From assembly GCF_014269285.1 (NCBI RefSeq), contig NZ_JACOAF010000021.1:173719-237718 (forward strand): a stretch of DNA of 64,000 nucleotides, given 5' to 3'. Positions 46,116-54,565 of the stretch are shown in pieces. A program made the translations under genes and the position numbers. The stretch's first letter is position 1. Each line of letters opens with the position of its first letter. The notes under the pieces were generated by a model. The model saw only the letters and a list, made by a program, of their open reading frames with translations, was not told the origin of the DNA and searched no databases. This DNA comes from Rufibacter sediminis. Lineage in GTDB: Bacteria > Bacteroidota > Bacteroidia > Cytophagales > Hymenobacteraceae.

Positions 46116-48590
46116 ATGAAAAAAAGAACCCTCTTTTTGCTGGGACAGCTATGCCTATGCCTCTACTTTTCAGGAAGGGGGTTGGCGCAGGGCACTCCGG
46201 CCACCACAGCTCCGGTGGCACCCCAAGCCGTGGGGAAAATCACCGGGACCGTGGTTGACTCCCTGGCCGGAAAACCGGTGGAGTACACCACGGTCTCACT
46301 GCTGCGGAAAGGCTCTACTACCTCCGTTGACGGCACGTTGACCAATGCCCAGGGGAACTTCTCTTTCGCCGGGGTTCCGTTGGGGGAATACAGCGTCTCG
46401 TTCAGTTTCATCGGGTATGAGACGAAAGTACGGCACCAAATCCAAGTGACTGCGCAACGACCCGAAGTTGCTCTGGGCACCATCCGGCTTTCTGCCGCCA
46501 CTACCAGGCTTAAGGAAGTCACGGTCCAGGGCTTGCGGCCCACCATTACCCAGGAAGCCGATAAGATGGTCGTGAGTGTCCAGGGGACGGCGCTGGCAGC
46601 CGGCCGAACCGCTTATGACGTGCTTACCCGGGCGCCGGGCGTGTTCATTGATCAGGAAGGCAACATTCAGCTGAACGGGCGGTCTGGGGTCACGGTGATG
46701 CTGGACGGCAAACTCACGTATCTCTCGGCGCGGGATCTCCGCTCCTTGCTGGAGGGAATGCCCGCCGAGAACCTCAAGAACATTGAGATCATCACCAACC
46801 CTTCGGCCCGATTTGATGCGGAGGGCGCGTCCGGGATCCTGAACATCAACCTGAAAAAGAACGAGGTGCAGGGCATGAACGGAAGTGTTTATGGAGGTTC
46901 TACCTATAACTTCAAACAGGTGGGCTTTACCTTGGGCAGCACGTTCAACTACAAGTCCGGCCCCTGGAATTCGTTTCTGAACCTGGACGTAGCCCATCGC
47001 GTGGGCGGCCGGGAAGCCACCTTCACCCGCGTGTTTTACGGCGAGGAGCAGACCACCTATTTTGACCAGGTGGCCACCGGCAACTTTGAAGTGCAGGGCC
47101 CTCCGGCCGTGCGGCTCGGCACCGATTACAGCCTCAACGACCGGCACAGCGTAGGCTTCATGACCTACTTCAACACGAATAAACTGCACGCCGATTTCCT
47201 GACCGACACGTACTTGGGCAACGCTCCGCGCGAGTACAACCAGTACATTGACGCGAACAACTACAACGCCAACCGGTTCACCAACTTCACCAGCAATGTC
47301 CATTACCTGGGTAAACTGGATACGGCCGGCACTACCCTCTCCGCCGATCTGGACTTTGTGCGAATCACGAACCGCGGCGATGCCAATTTCTACAACTTCT
47401 ACTATGATTTAACCGGCGGCTTGCCCAACCGGCAGGATTTCCTCTACACCAGCACCCCAAATGGATACAACATTTACTCGGCCAAAGTAGATTACACGCA
47501 TCCTTTCTCTAAAAAGCGGAAAATAGAGTTCGGGGCGAAGGCCAGCAAAGTGGCCTCAGACAATGATTCCCGTTTTTACTTCAACAACGCAGAGGCCCTG
47601 GTCCTGGACCCCGCCCGCACAAACCACTTTCTGTACGACGAAGCCATTCTGGCGGCTTATATCAACTGGAGCAGTAAGATAGGTGAGCGCTATACGTTAC
47701 AGGCCGGTTTACGCGCCGAGGAAACCATCTCCAAAGGTGAGTCACTGACCACGCAGCAGGTAAACGAACGCAACTATCTGGGTTTCTTCCCCAGCTTGTT
47801 TTTGCAGCAGAAAGTGAGCGAGAACTACCAGGTCAACTATAGCTATAGCCGCCGGCTGCAACGTCCTAATTACGGGAACCTTAACCCGTTCATCGCCTAC
47901 CGCGATCCTTACACCTACTGGCAGGGAAACCCCGGGCTCCGGCCGCAGTACACGCACGCGTTCGGGGTGACGCAAACGTTTAAGAAGGAGTATTCATTGG
48001 TGCTGAATTACCAGCTCATCCAGGATGTCATGGCCGAGATTCCGCAGCTGGACGTGGAGAAAGCGTTGACCATCTACACCATCGGGAACGTGGATGACGG
48101 GCACAACCTCAGCCTGACGGCCAACGTGCCGGTTAAAATCAGGAAGAACTGGGATTCCCAGAATACCATGCTGGTGTCTTACAACCGATTCACCACCCAA
48201 TTCAATGACGCGCAGGCCACCAACGCGCAGGTGTTTTACTCGCTGCAATCTACCCAGAACATTCTGCTCCCCTATAAAATCAAAATGGAGATCAACGCCT
48301 CTTACCGCGGTCCGGGCGCTTACGGCGTGTACGAGGTAGACAGCCAGTGGTGGCTGAACATCGGCTTCAAAAAAAGCTTTCTGGAGGATAAACTGGATCT
48401 GAGCGTCAACGCGAACGACCTGTTCAAAGGCCAGCGCATCAAAGTGGCCACCGTGGGCCGCAACATCAATGAATTTGACCAATACTTCAGGGCCAGAAGC
48501 ATTGGCATCAACCTGCGCTACAACTTCAGCCGGGGCGCCAAGATTGATCCCAAACGCCAGAGCAGCCTGGATGAGCTAAACCGGACCTAA
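46116..48590 (+). CDS. TonB-dependent-receptor-like outer-membrane beta-barrel protein
   Basis: 824 residues from ATG 46116 (MKKRTLFLLGQLCLCLYFSG, signal peptide to GLAQ). Then a carboxypeptidase-regulatory-like domain (about 36-115: GKITGTVVDSLAGKPVEYTTV), a plug (about 140-235: VMLDGKLTYLSARDLRSLLEG) and a 22-strand-type barrel (PF14905-like) with YSYSRRLQRPNYGNLNPF and a terminal aromatic strand. These proteins resemble TonB receptors; cargo unknown. No SusD partner lies next to it. Ends in a strong terminator. Confidence 0.85.
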   Translation: MKKRTLFLLGQLCLCLYFSGRGLAQGTPATTAPVAPQAVGKITGTVVDSLAGKPVEYTTVSLLRKGSTTSVDGTLTNAQGNFSFAGVPLGEYSVSFSFIGYETKVRHQIQVTAQRPEVALGTIRLSAATTRLKEVTVQGLRPTITQEADKMVVSVQGTALAAGRTAYDVLTRAPGVFIDQEGNIQLNGRSGVTVMLDGKLTYLSARDLRSLLEGMPAENLKNIEIITNPSARFDAEGASGILNINLKKNEVQGMNGSVYGGSTYNFKQVGFTLGSTFNYKSGPWNSFLNLDVAHRVGGREATFTRVFYGEEQTTYFDQVATGNFEVQGPPAVRLGTDYSLNDRHSVGFMTYFNTNKLHADFLTDTYLGNAPREYNQYIDANNYNANRFTNFTSNVHYLGKLDTAGTTLSADLDFVRITNRGDANFYNFYYDLTGGLPNRQDFLYTSTPNGYNIYSAKVDYTHPFSKKRKIEFGAKASKVASDNDSRFYFNNAEALVLDPARTNHFLYDEAILAAYINWSSKIGERYTLQAGLRAEETISKGESLTTQQVNERNYLGFFPSLFLQQKVSENYQVNYSYSRRLQRPNYGNLNPFIAYRDPYTYWQGNPGLRPQYTHAFGVTQTFKKEYSLVLNYQLIQDVMAEIPQLDVEKALTIYTIGNVDDGHNLSLTANVPVKIRKNWDSQNTMLVSYNRFTTQFNDAQATNAQVFYSLQSTQNILLPYKIKMEINASYRGPGAYGVYEVDSQWWLNIGFKKSFLEDKLDLSVNANDLFKGQRIKVATVGRNINEFDQYFRARSIGINLRYNFSRGAKIDPKRQSSLDELNRT

Positions 48591-48626
48591 CGCTTTCCGG
48601 CACTACAGAAAGATCGAACCCCTTTG

Positions 48627-48669
48627 AAAACAAGGCCCGCTCCTGACCTGCAGGAGCGGGCCTTGTTTT
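48627..48669 (+). terminator. Rho-independent terminator after the barrel gene
   Basis: 19-bp perfect stem AAAACAAGGCCCGCTCCTG / CAGGAGCGGGCCTTGTTTT with loop ACCTG, followed by T residues. Confidence 0.92.
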
Positions 48670-48900
48670 TGGCCTCCTTTCCAGAAACCTTTGCTTTTCT
48701 GTCTACCTGAAATGAAAATGGAAGTATACCTTTGCACGCTCCTTTCCCGTTCGATATCTGTACGGAGGTGACCGGAGCGGCTGTGCCTTCTGTCTTTCAG
48801 GTAAAGTAACCCTTGAAGAAGCGGTGCATAGTTTCCAAGTTCTTCAGAACTTGCCAGTACATTTTACCCTACAGAAGAGGGATTAACCATATATTGCAAC

Positions 48901-49260
48901 ATGCTTGCGAACGAACTACGGCTGGGCAACATACTTTTGGAAGCAGGGAAACCAGTAGCCCTTGATGCTCCCAGACTGATTTCGATCTTACAGGGCGAGG
49001 CTCACTCCTTGTCTCCTCTGCCCCTCACCGAAGAATGGCTTTCCGGAGCTTCCTATAACGCGCTGGAGCATGAATTCACGTTTCCCGAGCTGAGCCAATG
49101 GGCCCTGGACCCCGAGTACAAAGAGATTGTGTTCAACGGCGGTTACATTGCCACCAGCGCTCCCGTAGAGTACGTGCACCAACTCCAGAACTTCTTCTTT
49201 GTAATGACCGGCGAGGAATTGCACCTTCCCCTAGAAGCCTTCCAGCAAGCTAATTTATAG
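48901..49260 (+). CDS. Small protein of a phage/Bacteroidota-associated family
   Basis: 119 residues. Pattern MLANELRLGNILL...PLTEEWLSGASY...PVEYVHQLQNFFFVMTGEELHLPL parallels a family often seen in Bacteroidota phages and mobile islands (ELRIGN, LTEEWL, KYVHQLQNLYFALTGEEL). The function of that family is unknown. Here it stands alone with host-like codons. The assignment is by memory of the motif, not a search. Confidence 0.6.
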   Translation: MLANELRLGNILLEAGKPVALDAPRLISILQGEAHSLSPLPLTEEWLSGASYNALEHEFTFPELSQWALDPEYKEIVFNGGYIATSAPVEYVHQLQNFFFVMTGEELHLPLEAFQQANL

Positions 49261-49266
49261 GTTCAT

Positions 49267-49306
49267 CCGTTTTGAGCCCATTTCTGGGAAAAGGCACCCA
49301 AAATAG
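49267..49306. repeat. PAL38 copy 16
   Basis: CCGTTTTGAGCCC / GGCACCCAAAATAG around ATTTCTGGGAAAA, filling most of the 78-bp gap between two convergent genes. Here it could terminate both. Confidence 0.65.
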
Positions 49307-49338
49307 AAACCGTCTTCACCGGGGTGGATGAAAGCCGA

Positions 49339-49593
49339 CTAGTATTTCGCGGCCCGTTCAGCTTCGGCCAGTCCCTCTTCCGTTAACCGGCAGAACAAGG
49401 TCATGTCCTCGGCCCGGTCAATCTGCACCAGGTTCTTGATCTCCAGATCTCTGATTTCCTGCTCTATCTCGCCCAACGACAAACCGGGGGTTTTCCCTGA
49501 AATGGCCGCCGCGTCTATCGGCCAGTTGGTTTTCAGTTCCTCCTCTTGCACCAAAGCATACATCGCTTTCAGAATTCTATTTTGATTCGCCAT
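49339..49593 (-). CDS. Small winged-helix-like protein
   Basis: 84 residues (MANQNRILKAMYALVQEEEL). Helices LKAMYALVQ, AAAISGKTP and LGEIEQEIRDLEIKNLVQI followed by a wing (MTLFCRLTEEGLAEAERAAKY) suggest a winged helix, ending LTEEGLAEA as in other small MarR-like folds. Convergent with the preceding gene. Similar in design to the 81-aa gene at 14295. Function unknown. Confidence 0.6.
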   Translation of the reverse strand: MANQNRILKAMYALVQEEELKTNWPIDAAAISGKTPGLSLGEIEQEIRDLEIKNLVQIDRAEDMTLFCRLTEEGLAEAERAAKY

Positions 49594-49744
49594 ACGTTTA
49601 CGTGGTTAGATTTTCTTCTTCTGGGCCGAAGTCGCTCCTCGGGGAGTTCTCCTTCGCCCTGACAGCATGTACGCAAATGACCTGAAGGAAGGCTATTCCT
49701 CCGAGAGTAAAGAAGAGACTCAAGATTGAATTGCTGGACCTAAA

Positions 49745-49802
49745 AAGGCTTTCCTGTTTTAAGCATGTTTTCTAAAAAACACGCTTAAAACAGGAAAGCC
49801 TT
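49745..49802. repeat. PAL38 copy 17 (extended, 58 bp)
   Basis: 20-bp perfect outer arms (AAGGCTTTCCTGTTTTAAGC and complement) around ATGTTTTCTAAAAAACAC. The strongest hairpin of the family in this window. Confidence 0.85.
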
Positions 49803-49886
49803 GAATTTGGGACGCTTTCGCTGGTGATTCTTCCAATACTGAACTCAAGATTTGATGTCTAATCCACTCAATTACAGATTAGGAAC

Positions 49887-49966
49887 AACCCACCCCTAGC
49901 CCCTCCGGGGAGGGGAGTTCTGCAAGAGAGGAAAATTCCCCTCCTTGGAGGGGTTGGGGGTGGGTT
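49887..49966. repeat. C/G-rich inverted repeat
   Basis: AACCCACCCCTAGCCCCTCC pairs with GGAGGGGTTGGGGGTGGGTT (two mismatches) around an inner GGAGGGGAG...TTCCCCTCC hairpin. The G-rich arm has runs G4-G5-G3 and might form a quadruplex. Related fragments lie at 31894, 50101-50145 and 57588-57730. Confidence 0.75.
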
Positions 49967-50015
49967 CTATTTCAATGGTTGGTTCCTTTCAGAAAGCATT
50001 GCCATAACTGCAGCG

Positions 50016-50086
50016 TTTGAGCCTAACGGCTCACTGAAGTTGCAAACTTCAGCTCATTTTAGGTCCAAGTTGAAAACTTGAACCAG
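50016..50086 (+). repeat. THR71 triple-hairpin repeat, copy B
   Basis: 71 bp: GAGCC-TAAC-GGCTC, CTGAAGTT-GCA-AACTTCAG, CCAAGTT-GAA-AACTTG. Preceded by a linker (49965-50013) also found before copy C, and by the C/G-rich inverted repeat. Confidence 0.85.
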
Positions 50087-50210
50087 CAGTATTTTTAGAA
50101 CTCAAAAACCCTGCCTCCTCGGCGGGTTAGAGGTGGGTTCAACCGCTTGGGTAAACACTTGTGCTCACTTGCGATATTTAAACAAACCAGCCCAAAACCA
50201 CACTGCTCCT

Positions 50211-52631
50211 TCAATCCATCCGGAGGTTTTTAACCGGGTTCAGGGTGGCGGCTCTGAGGGCCTGGTAGCTGACGGTGAGCAGGGCCACCAGGCCTGCAAG
50301 TAAAACCGCAACGGCAAACGCCCAAACCGGAATGTCAATGCGGTACGCGAAATCTTCCAGCCATTTGCGCATGGCGTACCAAGCCAGCGGAATGGCAATG
50401 ACCGCCGCAAGGAGCACCAGCTTCAGAAAGTCGCGCGAAAGCAAGGTGACGATGGAAGAAGTCTTGGCGCCCAGTATTTTCCGGATCCCGATCTCTTTCT
50501 TGCGCTTCTCCGCCGCATACGCCGCCAACCCGAACAAGCCCAGGCAGCCCACGAAAATGGCCATGCCGGTAAAGATCCACAGCAGGGACTTGAGTTTGTC
50601 TTCGGCCTTGTACATCACCTCAAAGTTCTCATCCATGAACTTGTACTCCAGCGGGTATTCCGGCGAAAACGTATCCCAGACCTGCTTTACATGACTGATG
50701 CCGGCGGCTACGTTGGTGCTTTTCATCTTTACGGCCACTTTCCAGTTGGCTCCCGGGAAAATCTGCAGAACGGTTGGGTCTACTTTGTCAAAAAGGCTCT
50801 TAAAATGGAAGTCTTTCACCACCCCAATCACCTGCCCTTTCTTGATGGTATCGGCGTCCAGCCACATTTTCCATTCCATGGATTTTCCCAGCGCCTTATC
50901 GGGCGAACCGAATCCCAGTTCCTTCACGGCTGTTTCGTTGATGAGGAAAGCGGCGTCTTTGTCGGTGGGCATGTCTTTGGAGAAACCTCGGCCAGCCACC
51001 AGTTCCAGCCCCAGAGTGGTGAGGTAATCATAATCCACCATCAGGTGGGTTACGCCATGATGAACGCGCTCCCCGTTCTTCACCAGCTCAATGCCGTCGC
51101 CCGCAGTGGCATCGCCCGGAAAGCCGTACCCGATGGACACACTCGCCACGGCCGGTGACTTCGCCAATTCCTGCTTAAATGTCTCATAGTTGCTGAACAT
51201 GTTATCGCCGCGCATGGGGAAAAACAGGATCTGGTCTTTGTTGAACCCCAGGTCTTTGTGGTGCAGGTATTGCACCTGCTGGTACACCACCAACGCACAG
51301 ATGATGAGGAAAATGGAAAGGGAAAACTGCACCACAATGAGCCCGTGCCGTAGCCATGGCGTTTTACCGGGGCCGCCATCGCTCACCACGGCTCCTTTCA
51401 ACACGCTCACCGGCCTGAACCCCGAGAGCACCAGCGCCGGATAAAAGCCCGCCAACACGCCTACTACTACCACCAGCAGAAACAAAAGCAGCAGCAGATC
51501 TGGCTGGGAGAAGACGTTGAAGTGCATGTCCTTGTCGGTGAACTCGTTCAGGGACGGCAGCAGCAAGGACGTGAGGGCGGCGGCAAACACCACACTGATG
51601 AAGGTGAGCAACAGTGTCTCAGACAGGAACTGCCCCAGCAATTGCTGCCGACTGGCACCAAGCGTTTTCCGGACCCCCACTTCTTTGGCCCGCTGCAGCG
51701 ATTTGGCCGTAGCCAGGTTCACGAAATTGAAACAGGCAATCAGGAGAATGAAAACGGCAATGATGCTGAGCGCTTTCACATACGTGATGTTGCCCCGGAT
51801 GGCCTGGTCAAACTTAAAGCTGGCCGAGTACAGGTGCACTTCCCGCAGCGGCTGCAACGACGGTACATAATTGAAGGGCTTGTTGTTATCTGGATCGATC
51901 TGCTTTTTTACTTCAGTTCTGAACTTAGATAACATCAATTGGGGGTCTGCGCCTTCTTTCAATTTCACATACGTGTAGAACTGTTGCCAACCCCAGTTCT
52001 GCATGCGCGTAGCCGGAAATTCAAAAATGGCCAGGTTCCGGATGTACTTGACCGGCAAATGGAACTTCGGGTTAGACGCAAATACGCCCTTCACGATAAA
52101 GTCATTTTTATCGATGGAAACTTTCTTGCCCACCGGGTCACCCTCGCCAAACACCTTTCTGGCGAACGCATCCGAGATCACGATGGAGGTAGGATCATCT
52201 AATACTTTCTCCGGCGAACCGTACAGGAAAGTCAGCGGAAACACGTGGAAGAACGTAGGGTCGGCCTCTATCCCTCCGGTTTCATAAAGCCGCTTGTCTC
52301 CCGCCTCCACCAGCCGTGGCCCGTCCCAGGGCTGCATTAAGATCCGGACCACGTACTCAGCTTCCGGGAAGCTCTCGGCCAGCGTGGTGCCAAACATGGG
52401 CGGCACACTGGTCACCTGGTCACTGGACTCGTCGGTAGAAACGGTGTTGTAGACACGGTACACTCGCTCGCCCTGCGGCAGGAATTTGTCAAACTGCAGC
52501 TCGTCATACACAAACAACCCGATGAGCAAACAGGCGGTAACCCCCAGCGCCAATCCAGCTATATTTATAAAGCTGAAGCCTTTCTGGCGTAGCAGGTTAC
52601 GATAGGCAATCTTGAAGTAGTTCTTGAACAT
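50211..52631 (-). CDS. FtsX/MacB-type ABC transporter permease
   Basis: 806 residues. N-terminal TM helix (FKNYFKIAYRNLLRQKGFSFINIAGLALG), MacB-like periplasmic domain, FtsX core (LIACFNFVNLATAKSLQRAKEVGVRKTLGASR), a second half with another periplasmic domain and FtsX core (LGLFGLAAYAAEKRKKEIGIRKILGAK), as in the large two-FtsX-domain permeases of Bacteroidota. No ATPase gene adjoins. It is divergent from the NtrC/NtrB pair, an arrangement often seen for such exporters; the substrate (antimicrobial, peptide or lipid) is unknown. Confidence 0.9.
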   Translation of the reverse strand: MFKNYFKIAYRNLLRQKGFSFINIAGLALGVTACLLIGLFVYDELQFDKFLPQGERVYRVYNTVSTDESSDQVTSVPPMFGTTLAESFPEAEYVVRILMQPWDGPRLVEAGDKRLYETGGIEADPTFFHVFPLTFLYGSPEKVLDDPTSIVISDAFARKVFGEGDPVGKKVSIDKNDFIVKGVFASNPKFHLPVKYIRNLAIFEFPATRMQNWGWQQFYTYVKLKEGADPQLMLSKFRTEVKKQIDPDNNKPFNYVPSLQPLREVHLYSASFKFDQAIRGNITYVKALSIIAVFILLIACFNFVNLATAKSLQRAKEVGVRKTLGASRQQLLGQFLSETLLLTFISVVFAAALTSLLLPSLNEFTDKDMHFNVFSQPDLLLLLFLLVVVVGVLAGFYPALVLSGFRPVSVLKGAVVSDGGPGKTPWLRHGLIVVQFSLSIFLIICALVVYQQVQYLHHKDLGFNKDQILFFPMRGDNMFSNYETFKQELAKSPAVASVSIGYGFPGDATAGDGIELVKNGERVHHGVTHLMVDYDYLTTLGLELVAGRGFSKDMPTDKDAAFLINETAVKELGFGSPDKALGKSMEWKMWLDADTIKKGQVIGVVKDFHFKSLFDKVDPTVLQIFPGANWKVAVKMKSTNVAAGISHVKQVWDTFSPEYPLEYKFMDENFEVMYKAEDKLKSLLWIFTGMAIFVGCLGLFGLAAYAAEKRKKEIGIRKILGAKTSSIVTLLSRDFLKLVLLAAVIAIPLAWYAMRKWLEDFAYRIDIPVWAFAVAVLLAGLVALLTVSYQALRAATLNPVKNLRMD

Positions 52632-53206
52632 AGAAATGTTGCGTTAACTGTTCTTGTGGGTAAGGAAAAAAAGCCGATGCAGAAATTCCATTAGCTCAAT
52701 TTCCCTCTTTTCCTTAGTTATTTCAAAACACTAAAACCTCAATCTGTCAATGCTTTTGCCTGAATCAGGACCTAAATGAGCTGAACTCCTGATGAGTGGG
52801 AACAGCCCCAGCGGGCCAGTGGGCGAGGTTTCCGGTCTCAGAAGTACACAAGCAATGCCAAAGCGTTTATAACCTAATTTTCAATAACTTAGTAAAAACC
52901 AGCGTGAAAAGCCTGTGCAAAATCGCTCCCCGGGTGTGCGTTTTCGCACGCGTACGCCTTGGGGCAGGACCTAAAAAGGCTAATCTACAGGCAGTTGTAA
53001 GTATGGCACAATTATCGTTTTTTAGATAAAGGAAACAGACCCCACGCCCGCGCCCGAGGAAAGCAATGTCCCCCGCTGCTTTCGGGCTTCCGTTTTAAGG
53101 CTTCTTTTCAGAAAAGACAGGGAAAACACCCGGGCTTGTTCCACTGATCTGGGCGTGAGACCCGCAGACCATAGATGTACCTAAACGCTTTTAAACGGAT
53201 TGATTT
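52632..53206. other. Divergent gap between permease and two-component genes
   Basis: 575 bp. PAL38 copy 18 lies at its right end. I looked for a sigma-54 promoter (TGGCAC-N5-TTGC) on both strands because the response regulator has an AAA+ domain; the closest, ATGGCACAATTATCGTT near 53004, lacks the TTGC half. No gene seen. Confidence 0.5.
53090..53130. repeat. PAL38 copy 18
   Basis: CCGTTTTAAGGCTTC / GACAGGGAAAACACC around TTTTCAGAAAA, about 75 bp ahead of the response-regulator start and in a divergent gap. Confidence 0.65.
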
Positions 53207-54565
53207 ATGCAGTTGAAGAAGGCTACCGTTCTGGTGATAGATGACGACCCTGACGTGCTGACCGCCGTCCGGTTGCTGCTGCGCCCCAAAGTGAAGGAGA
53301 TTGTGGTTGACAAGAACCCCGAGAACCTCCCCTCGCTGTTGCGGCAGCACACGTTTGACGTGATCCTGCTGGACATGAATTTTGCTTCCTCCATTAACAC
53401 GGGCAACGAAGGCATTTTCTGGCTGAAAGAAATTAAACGGCTGAAGGCGGGTGCGGCGGTGATCATGATCACGGCCTACGGCGATATTGATCTGGCCATC
53501 CGGTCCCTCAAGGAAGGAGCCTATGATTTTGTAGTCAAGCCCTGGCGCAATGAGAAACTGCTGACCACGCTGCAGGAAGCCGTGAGCGGCAAAGAAAAAA
53601 GCCTCACTACCGTCGCTGCCGGCACCACTCCCTCTACCCTGGGCCTGGAACTTCTGGGCGAGTCTGAGGCCATGCAGGACATCTTCTACAAGATCAGGAA
53701 AGTAGCGCCCACCGATGCCAACATTCTCATTCTGGGTGAGAACGGCACCGGCAAAGAACTCATCGCCAAAGCCCTGCACCAGCACTCGTTACGGGCCACG
53801 GAGCCGTTCATCAAAGTAGACGTGGGCGCGCTCACCGAGTCGCTGTTCGAAAGCGAACTGTTCGGCCACAAAAAAGGCGCTTTCACCGATGCCCGCGACG
53901 AGCGGGTGGGCCGCTTTGAGGCCGCCGACAAGGGCACCATCTTCCTGGACGAGATCGGTAACATCTCGCTGCAGCAACAGGCCAAACTGCTGAGCGTGCT
54001 GCAGAACCGGCAGGTGACCCGCGTGGGCGCCAATGAACCCACTCCCGTCAACGTGCGGTTGCTCTGCGCCACCAATGTCTCGTTGCATGAACTGGCCAGC
54101 GATGCCCGTTTCCGGAAGGACTTGATTTACCGCATCAACACCGTGGAGATTGTGGTGCCGCCGCTCCGGGAAAGAGGAAATGACGTGCTGCTGCTGGCCC
54201 GCCACTACGTGCAGGTGTACGCAGACAAATACCTGAAACCTCCGCTGGAACTCACCTCCAAAGCCATGGAGAAACTGAAGAATTATCCGTTCCCTGGCAA
54301 CGTGCGCGAGCTGCAGTACGCCATGGAACGGGCCGTGATCATGGCCGATGACTACGCCCTGGATGCCCGCGACATCATTTTTTCCCCCATTGAAACAGCA
54401 CCTCAGGCCGCCGCCGCGCCATCGGCCACTAACCTGGAGGAACTGGAGAAAGCCACCATCATTAAAGTACTGGAAAAGCACAACGGCGTAATGACCAAAG
54501 CGGCGAAGGAATTGGGCATTACCCGCACGGCGCTGTACCGCAGATTAGGCAAGTATGAGCTTTAG
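53207..54565 (+). CDS. NtrC-family sigma-54-type response regulator
   Basis: 452 residues: receiver (phosphoacceptor D56 in DVILLDMNF), AAA+ domain (Walker A GENGTGKE 177-184, Walker B IFLDEI 245-250) and a Fis-type HTH (GVMTKAAKELGITRTALYRRLGKYEL). The sigma-54 contact loop reads GAFTDA (224-229) instead of GAFTGA, as in a subgroup common in Bacteroidota, so direct sigma-54 activation is uncertain. It overlaps the kinase gene by 11 bp. Together they probably control the divergent permease gene. Confidence 0.92.
   Translation: MQLKKATVLVIDDDPDVLTAVRLLLRPKVKEIVVDKNPENLPSLLRQHTFDVILLDMNFASSINTGNEGIFWLKEIKRLKAGAAVIMITAYGDIDLAIRSLKEGAYDFVVKPWRNEKLLTTLQEAVSGKEKSLTTVAAGTTPSTLGLELLGESEAMQDIFYKIRKVAPTDANILILGENGTGKELIAKALHQHSLRATEPFIKVDVGALTESLFESELFGHKKGAFTDARDERVGRFEAADKGTIFLDEIGNISLQQQAKLLSVLQNRQVTRVGANEPTPVNVRLLCATNVSLHELASDARFRKDLIYRINTVEIVVPPLRERGNDVLLLARHYVQVYADKYLKPPLELTSKAMEKLKNYPFPGNVRELQYAMERAVIMADDYALDARDIIFSPIETAPQAAAAPSATNLEELEKATIIKVLEKHNGVMTKAAKELGITRTALYRRLGKYEL

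Noticed and set aside
53004..53020. Sigma-54 promoter ahead of the NtrC-type regulator
   Set aside because: Only the TGGCAC half matches; the TTGC half is missing.
52796..53029. 77-codon frame before the response regulator
   Set aside because: No domain, no plausible start, and a position in the divergent control region.
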